Source of the DNA: JANNSW01 sp031431235
GTDB lineage: Bacteria; Pseudomonadota; Alphaproteobacteria; Rhizobiales; Hyphomicrobiaceae
Assembly: GCA_031431235.1 (NCBI GenBank)
Contig: JANPDA010000407.1
Coordinates: 1 to 9,634 of the forward strand
Direction: 5' to 3'
Length of the DNA stretch: 9,634 nt
The position numbers were made by a program, and so were the translations under genes. The notes under the pieces are model-generated. The model did not search any database. It was not told the DNA's origin and saw nothing but the letters and a program-made list of their open reading frames with translations. Shown piece after piece: positions 6,140-9,634 of the stretch (the first letter of the stretch is position 1; every line of letters starts with the position of its first letter).

Positions 6140-6907
6140 ATGCACCCCAATTTCGCAGCCAGGATCCGCGCGAAGCAGCCGATGATCGGCGTGTGGATGC
6201 AGATTCCGCATCCGATGGTCGCCGAGACGCTGGCGCAGTCGGGCGCCGATTTCATCCTGCTCGATGGCGAGCACGCGCCGGTGCCGCCCGATGCGCTGAT
6301 CTCGCTGCTGCCGGCGATCGAGCGCCACGGCATGCCGGTGCTCTACCGCGTGCGCTCCAACACGACCGAGCTCATCAAGGGTGCGCTCGATGCGGGCGTC
6401 TCAGGCGTCATGGTGCCGATGGTGAGCTCGGTGAAAGAGGCCAACGAGGTGATTGCCGCCGCCAAGTACCCGCCCATGGGCAAGCGCGGCGTGGGGCCAT
6501 GGCGGGCCGCCAACTACTATCTCGACGAGGCGGGCTACATGGCGAAGGCGAATTCCGATGTCGTGACCGTGCTGCAGATCGAGACCAAGGATGCGGTCGA
6601 AGCGGTCGAGGAGATCGCGGCCATCGAAGGGGTCGATGCGCTCTTCGTGGGGCCCTACGACCTCTGCATGTCCATGGGCCTGAAGCCCGGCAAGCTCCAT
6701 CCGGAGCTGATCGCGGCCTACCAGCGCATCAACAAGGCCGCGAAGAAGAGCGGCATCGCGACCGCGATCGATGTGGGCGCGCTCGACTTCATCAAGCCCT
6801 ATCGCGAGCTCGGCTTCAGCCTGATGACCCACGGGCTCGACACCCAGTTCCTGATCGACGGCAGCCGGCAGGTCGCCAGAACCTTCAGGGACGCGTTCGG
6901 GGGCTGA
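6140..6907 (+). CDS. HpcH/HpaI family metal-dependent class II aldolase
   Basis: A 255-residue cytoplasmic enzyme of the HpaI/RhmA/GarL type, which reversibly cleaves 2-keto-3-deoxy acids or 4-hydroxy-2-oxoheptanedioate to pyruvate plus an aldehyde. Visible features in order: IGVWMQ (16-21), DFILLDGEHAP with catalytic His45, PVLYRV with Arg70, GVMVPMVSSVKEA (89-101), PPMGKRGVGPWRAANYY (111-127), LQIETKDAVEAVEEI with Gln146 and metal ligand Glu148, and DALFVGPYDLCMSMG with metal ligand Asp174. These line up with His45, Arg70, Gln147, Glu149 and Asp175 of E. coli HpaI, so activity is expected. The natural substrate cannot be told from sequence. The start at 6140 has an excellent GAGGAGG 7 bases upstream (6126-6132). 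No catabolic partners are adjacent, and the upstream flavoprotein is decayed. The gene is otherwise flanked by unrelated functions. Confidence 0.92.
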   Translation: MHPNFAARIRAKQPMIGVWMQIPHPMVAETLAQSGADFILLDGEHAPVPPDALISLLPAIERHGMPVLYRVRSNTTELIKGALDAGVSGVMVPMVSSVKEANEVIAAAKYPPMGKRGVGPWRAANYYLDEAGYMAKANSDVVTVLQIETKDAVEAVEEIAAIEGVDALFVGPYDLCMSMGLKPGKLHPELIAAYQRINKAAKKSGIATAIDVGALDFIKPYRELGFSLMTHGLDTQFLIDGSRQVARTFRDAFGG

Positions 6908-6910
6908 GGC

Positions 6911-6930
6911 TTGCCGCCTTCGGCCCTTTT
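6911..6930 (+). terminator. Weak candidate terminator after the aldolase gene
   Basis: Just after the aldolase stop, GCCG (6913-6916) and CGGC (6921-6924) can form a 4-bp stem with loop CCTT, followed by CC and TTTT (6927-6930). The stem is short, so this is only suggestive. Confidence 0.3.
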
Positions 6931-7035
6931 CGTGCTGGATCCCGGCTCAGCGCTCCCGTTGGTCGCTCGGCCGGGAAGACGGCGGGGCGAGAAATGGGCT
7001 CGATGAAACCGGTTCACTTGTTTTCGCGGGCCTCC

Positions 7036-7103
7036 TCAGACCCCTTTGGCAATGGCCGGCGCATGTACATGGAGCGATCGGCGAAGGGGTCCGACCCCGA
7101 TCG
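7036..7103. repeat. Imperfect long palindrome between convergent genes (REP-like or bidirectional terminator)
   Basis: The left arm TCAGACCCCTTTGGC (7036-7050) is matched in inverted orientation by bases 7080-7094, whose reverse complement is TCGGACCCCTTCGCC (12 of 15 identical). The element is centred on a perfect 10-bp palindrome CATGTACATG (7062-7071). Nested at the right end is a second small hairpin GGGGT-CCG-ACCCC (7086-7098), flanked by CGATC (7075-7079) and GATCG (7099-7103). It lies in the 252-base gap between the end of the + strand aldolase gene and the end of the minus-strand HD gene. That is a typical location for dispersed palindromic repeats or shared terminators. No protein-coding frame here is convincing. 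Confidence 0.55.
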
Positions 7104-7159
7104 ACCCAGCATCCCTGGCACTGGGCTACGGCCGGCAAATGGCCTACCTCGGCGCCAGC

Positions 7160-7789
7160 CTACGACGCGTTGCCCATCCGCTCTGCCGCGATCCTGGCAT
7201 CGACGAGTGGCACGCGCACACCCTTCCTGACCACATCGGGCGCGTAGGCCTTGCGGGCGAACACCTCGAGCACGATCGGACGAAAAAACGCGATCGGCTT
7301 GGTGTCGTAGTCGGGATCGAAACTGTTCTGATCCCAGCGCTCGCAGAAGCTGGCGCAGTCATCGAAGTAGGGATGCCCGCGGAATTTTTCGCGCGAGTTG
7401 GGGTTGCCGCCCACCTTGTCGGCATAATAGAGCTTCTGGAAATCGCCGTGCACCTCGACTGTCCAGGCACACTGCTCGCGCACGAAGGGCTTCAGGATGG
7501 TTGCGGCGTATTCATCATGATTGAAGGGCGCATAGATGTCGCCGATGTCGTGGAGCAGTGCGCAGGCGAGCCAGTCGGCGTCAGCCCCGTCACGCCAGGC
7601 CCGCGTCGCTGCCTGCAGTGAATGGCCCAAGCGCGTGATCTTGTAGCCCGAGAGGCTCTCGTCGAGGCTGACGAGGGCGCCGAGCAGACGATCGCCGGTC
7701 TTGGCCGCGAACTCCCTCTCATGGGCGTTGAGGAAGGAATAATCCTCGACATCGCCATCTTTCATCTGGCGGAATTTCACCTGTTCCAT
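7160..7789 (-). CDS. HD-domain protein, PhnZ/TmpB-like metal-dependent oxygenase or phosphohydrolase
   Basis: A 209-residue soluble protein with an HD fold. The ligand candidates in order are His56 (TRLGHSLQAATRA), His80-Asp81 (ACALLHDIGDIYAPF), His91 (NHDEYAATILKPFV), His114 (TVEVHGDF) and Asp153 (ERWDQNSFDPDYD). The segment SGYKITRLGHSLQAA resembles the Y-x-x-[VI]-T-x-L-x-H-[AS]-L-Q-x-A segment before the first ligand in PhnZ/TmpB-like enzymes. PYFDDCASFCERWDQ resembles their C-terminal PYF...RWDD region. Those enzymes are mixed-valent diiron oxygenases that cleave organophosphonates or related compounds, but other HD proteins hydrolyse phosphoesters, so the reaction is unproven. The ATG at 7789 is chosen because GAGGAG lies 7 bases upstream; the open frame reaching 7906 has an unlikely N-terminus. 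It converges with the aldolase and is divergent from the tRNA gene. No phosphonate transport or kinase genes are adjacent. Confidence 0.85.
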   Translation of the reverse strand: MEQVKFRQMKDGDVEDYSFLNAHEREFAAKTGDRLLGALVSLDESLSGYKITRLGHSLQAATRAWRDGADADWLACALLHDIGDIYAPFNHDEYAATILKPFVREQCAWTVEVHGDFQKLYYADKVGGNPNSREKFRGHPYFDDCASFCERWDQNSFDPDYDTKPIAFFRPIVLEVFARKAYAPDVVRKGVRVPLVDARIAAERMGNAS

Positions 7790-7947
7790 AGTGGCTCCTC
7801 GCAGCAATGAATCCTCCGGCACGGTTGCGCTTCGGCTGGCCGGCGTCAAGGGCAAGCGCCGCCCCAGCCTGCATTTTCCTGCATGGCGAGCCGTCATGGT
7901 GGGCAAGACTGGTCGCCCGGCGGCGCCTTGGATCCCGCGGTAAAGCC

Positions 7948-7976
7948 CTGGACAGGATCATGCGCCGATGCTACAC
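7948..7976 (+). promoter_or_regulatory. Predicted sigma-70-type promoter of the tRNA-Lys gene
   Basis: A -35-like CTGGAC (7948-7953) and a -10-like CTACAC (7971-7976) are separated by exactly 17 bases. This matches the style of alphaproteobacterial stable-RNA promoters. Transcription would start near 7983, about 40 bases before the mature tRNA. Confidence 0.5.
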
Positions 7977-7987
7977 GATTGCCCCGG

Positions 7988-8005
7988 GAGGCCCGCGCGG
8001 GCCTC
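7988..8005. repeat. Perfect 18-bp palindrome in the tRNA leader
   Basis: GAGGCCCGCGCGGGCCTC is its own reverse complement and can form a 7-bp stem with a GCGC loop. It lies between the predicted transcription start and the tRNA 5' end. It could act in processing of the precursor or as a protein-binding site. The short T-run after it is too weak to call a terminator. Confidence 0.6.
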
Positions 8006-8022
8006 TCGCCGTTTGCAGGTCG

Positions 8023-8098
<76 letters not shown>

Positions 8099-8179
8099 CA
8101 CACCTTAAGTCCTTGATGTATAGTCATTTTCTGCGGTTCCTACGTAGATTGATAGAGAGGCCAATTCCGAAACGAAAAC

Positions 8180-8317
8180 TCAGCGGAATTCCAAATCAAC
8201 TGGTACGTCCTTTTCGACGAAGTCACGCCGCCGCATGGCGGCCTGACACTTCAATTCCCAAGCCATTTCGATATAGACGCGGTGCGCACTTGCCGTCTTG
8301 TGGGTCGCAAGAGCCAT
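8180..8317 (-). CDS. Possible small protein or gene remnant (45 aa)
   Basis: The minus strand from ATG 8317 to TGA 8180-8182 encodes a 45-residue, well-balanced product (MALATHKTASAHRVYIEMAW then ELKCQAAMRRRDF). It ends VEKDVPVDLEFR. It looks more protein-like than the overlapping frames. The same frame stays open for 15 more codons upstream, before an in-frame TGA, with no better start. The ribosome binding site is poor (GAGAG abutting the start). It could be a true small gene in the tRNA-flanking patch or the C-terminal scrap of a larger one. No family recognised. Confidence 0.35.
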   Translation of the reverse strand: MALATHKTASAHRVYIEMAWELKCQAAMRRRDFVEKDVPVDLEFR

Positions 8318-8390
8318 GCTCTCGGCTTCGGTCAGCCGCGCCTTGGCGTTGAAGGCGCCGTCTCATCCTGATTGTCGCGCCGCGCGAGAC

Positions 8391-8406
8391 GGTGTTCCAG
8401 AACACC
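8391..8406. repeat. Inverted repeat GGTGTTC-CA-GAACACC
   Basis: Seven-base perfect arms surround a 2-base centre. The compact symmetry suits a dimeric DNA-binding protein or recombinase site. It lies 74 bases upstream of the small minus-strand frame starting at 8317. No partner copy is visible in the window. Confidence 0.35.
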
Positions 8407-9164
8407 TATCAGCCAGACCACGGTGGCATTATCTGCTTGATCCGTCCGGCAGGAACCGATGACTTGGTAGCGACCTCACTTACCCACGTTCGGTTCGACC
8501 ACAGGCAACCGTTCGCTGTGGCTGTTACGGCTTATCATGAGTATCTATTGAAGAAGTTGTGCAATAATAGAGCAATTAACAATAGATGAGCCCGCCCGCG
8601 ATGAAGGTATCGGTCCGGCCCGCCGAAACATCTGCAACGAATGCAAGCTGAGCTACCTCGGCAGAATTCGATCCACCTAAATTGTGGCGGCGGAAACTCT
8701 ATCGTCCAATGAGTTAATCTCTTATTGTCCGGACTTTTACTTAACTATTACACTCGACAGCGGTGCGACCCTCAAATGCATCGAGCAGTCTGCGGCGAAC
8801 TCGCCGATGCCGGGGCTCGGGAAGGATCAAGGCAACGGAACCGCTGTGTGCCGGCGACGTTGATATGGTAAGAGCGACACCGTGGCATCTGCAGGCACGA
8901 GCCGACACCGGCGAAGCCAAAGAGCAAGCCGCGCCCGAAACGACGCCGTTCTGAGTAGGAGTGCTGCGTTTGACCGAGCTGAATTAGATTCCTTACACGA
9001 ACGTTTCCCGTCGTGGGAGCGAACCCGCTGCAAGGTGGGATAGCCTTCGACAGCGTGCGGCCGAGCGTCGCGCTGAAGGGCTGTTCATGGTGTCGTTTCC
9101 AAGTCTTCACGCTGCCTCCTGCAACGTCGTGCAGTTGGCAGAAAACTGGTGACGAGGAGTCAGT

Positions 9165-9634
9165 ATGTGCATATTCAGGGCCACCCTAGTCGCTGTGACA
9201 GTTGCGCTGTCGGTGTTCTTCTTCCCGGCGGCGTTCTCCGGCAAAGCTGGTGCGGCACAACCCAATGCGTACGTGACCTCTAAGGTGAATCAGCGTGCCG
9301 GTCCGAGCACCGACTATCCCGTGGTCACCAAGGTGCCGGCGCGGTCGTACGTCACTATTTTCGGCTGTATCAAATCCTACCGATGGTGCGATATCGGTTA
9401 CAGAGGCTCGCGCGGCTGGGTCCTCGCCCGTTATCTTCGGGCCTACACCGCCGGCCGCTATATGCCGGTTCAGGATTTCGCGCTTCGTGTGAGGTTGCCT
9501 GCGGTCGTCTTCAGCATCGACACGTACTGGCCGAAATATTATCGGAAGCGCCCGTTCTATTCGCAGTACGCCAGCCGGCGCGCACCCCGTCGGCCGGCAG
9601 TCACCGTCGAGGCTTTTTATCGGCCTCTATCGAG
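9165..9634 (+). CDS. Secreted bacterial SH3-domain protein (3' end outside window)
   Basis: The first 156 residues are present and the frame runs off the right edge. A signal peptide (hydrophobic core about 7-25, cleavage near AGA-AQ at residue 31) predicts export. A bacterial SH3 domain (SH3 type 3) follows at about 36-92: AYVTSKVNQRAGPSTDYPVV, then KVPARSYVTIFGCIKSYRWC and GSRGWVLARYL. The typical N-x-R-x-G-P-S-x-x-[YF] and G-x-x-G-W-[VL]-x-A-x-Y-[LI] motifs are present. Cys68 and Cys75 are placed to form the disulfide usual in such periplasmic SH3 proteins. The tail (95-156) is rich in Tyr, Arg and Pro, and of the kind often found after this domain. SH3b domains commonly bind cell-wall peptides; the target here is unknown. 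The start at 9165 has GAGGAG (9154-9159) 5 bases upstream, which settles it. Confidence 0.88.
   Translation, partial: MCIFRATLVAVTVALSVFFFPAAFSGKAGAAQPNAYVTSKVNQRAGPSTDYPVVTKVPARSYVTIFGCIKSYRWCDIGYRGSRGWVLARYLRAYTAGRYMPVQDFALRVRLPAVVFSIDTYWPKYYRKRPFYSQYASRRAPRRPAVTVEAFYRPLS

Larger units (their letters stand above)
8099..9164. other. Gene-poor region with AT-rich patches downstream of tRNA-Lys
   Basis: About 1.07 kb between the tRNA and the SH3 gene has no convincing full-length gene. Composition drops sharply in places: 21 of 60 bases are G or C in 8521-8580 and 22 of 60 in 8701-8760, against a clearly GC-rich surround. Several short frames exist. One is a 45-residue minus-strand frame (listed separately). 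Others are a 65-residue + strand GTG frame at 8392-8589, a 63-residue + strand frame at 8763-8954 and a 112-residue minus-strand frame at 8772-9110. The last has GGAGG 4 bases before its GTG but an unnatural arginine/serine-rich second half. A sigma-70-like pair TTGTCC (8725-8730) and TTACAC (8748-8753) with 17-base spacing is present. No integrase, transposase or repeat of the tRNA 3' end was found within the window. Confidence 0.5.

Noticed and set aside
6193..7230. A 345-residue + strand frame overlapping the aldolase
   Set aside because: It is out of phase with the clear aldolase gene, its composition is Arg/Ala/Gly-rich, and it only appears long because of high GC.
8392..8589. A 65-residue + strand GTG frame
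   Set aside because: There is no ribosome binding site, its start overlaps the inverted repeat, and its end lies in the AT-rich patch. Not enough to support a gene.
8772..9110. A 112-residue minus-strand frame with GGAGG before a GTG start
   Set aside because: The binding site is attractive, but the second half is rich in Arg, Ser, Pro and Cys with no family resemblance. Not listed as a gene; kept as a note in the 8099-9164 entry.

Overview
The window is GC-rich chromosomal DNA, very probably from an alphaproteobacterium. The evidence is the strong GC bias at third codon positions, the GGAGG/GAGGAG ribosome binding sites, an SH3-type secreted protein and CAP-domain lipoprotein of familiar alphaproteobacterial style, and a tRNA promoter of CTGGAC-N17-CTACAC type. 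Hyphomicrobiales (Bradyrhizobium-like) or a Reyranella-like lineage would fit, but the genus cannot be fixed from sequence alone.

Left part (1-2913). The end of a flavin monoamine oxidase gene enters on the + strand and converges on a minus-strand cluster. In transcription order that cluster is a small acidic secreted protein (1653 to 1378), a phosphinothricin-type N-acetyltransferase (1361 to 849) and a secreted cysteine-containing protein (783 to 229). A small + strand protein (1836-2054) is divergent from the cluster. A gap follows that holds a 10-bp tandem duplication and a possible gene remnant, then a CAP-domain lipoprotein on the minus strand (2913 to 2290).

Middle (3169-6907, + strand). 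A tight group of three genes encodes a DUF805-like four-helix membrane protein, a 262-residue two-helix membrane protein and DapE, the succinyl-diaminopimelate desuccinylase of lysine and peptidoglycan-precursor synthesis. After it comes the decayed N-terminal part of an FAD-dependent oxidoreductase that still carries its ribosome binding site. A complete HpcH/HpaI-type metal-dependent aldolase follows.

Right part (6908-9634). The aldolase converges on a minus-strand HD-domain gene whose metal-ligand pattern resembles PhnZ/TmpB-type diiron oxygenases. An imperfect palindromic repeat lies between the two. Divergent from the HD gene is a tRNA-Lys(CUU) gene with a recognisable promoter and a perfect 18-bp palindrome in its leader. 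Downstream of the tRNA is about 1 kb of gene-poor sequence with AT-rich patches, which looks like eroded acquired DNA at a tRNA 3' end. A secreted SH3-domain protein then runs off the right edge.

Most of the window is ordinary housekeeping and conserved-hypothetical content. The items most worth a second look are the HD protein, the decayed flavoprotein, the palindromic repeat at 7036-7103, the tRNA-flanking patch, and the duplication at 2127-2146. No CRISPR array, intact transposase, phage module or recognisable defence system was seen.
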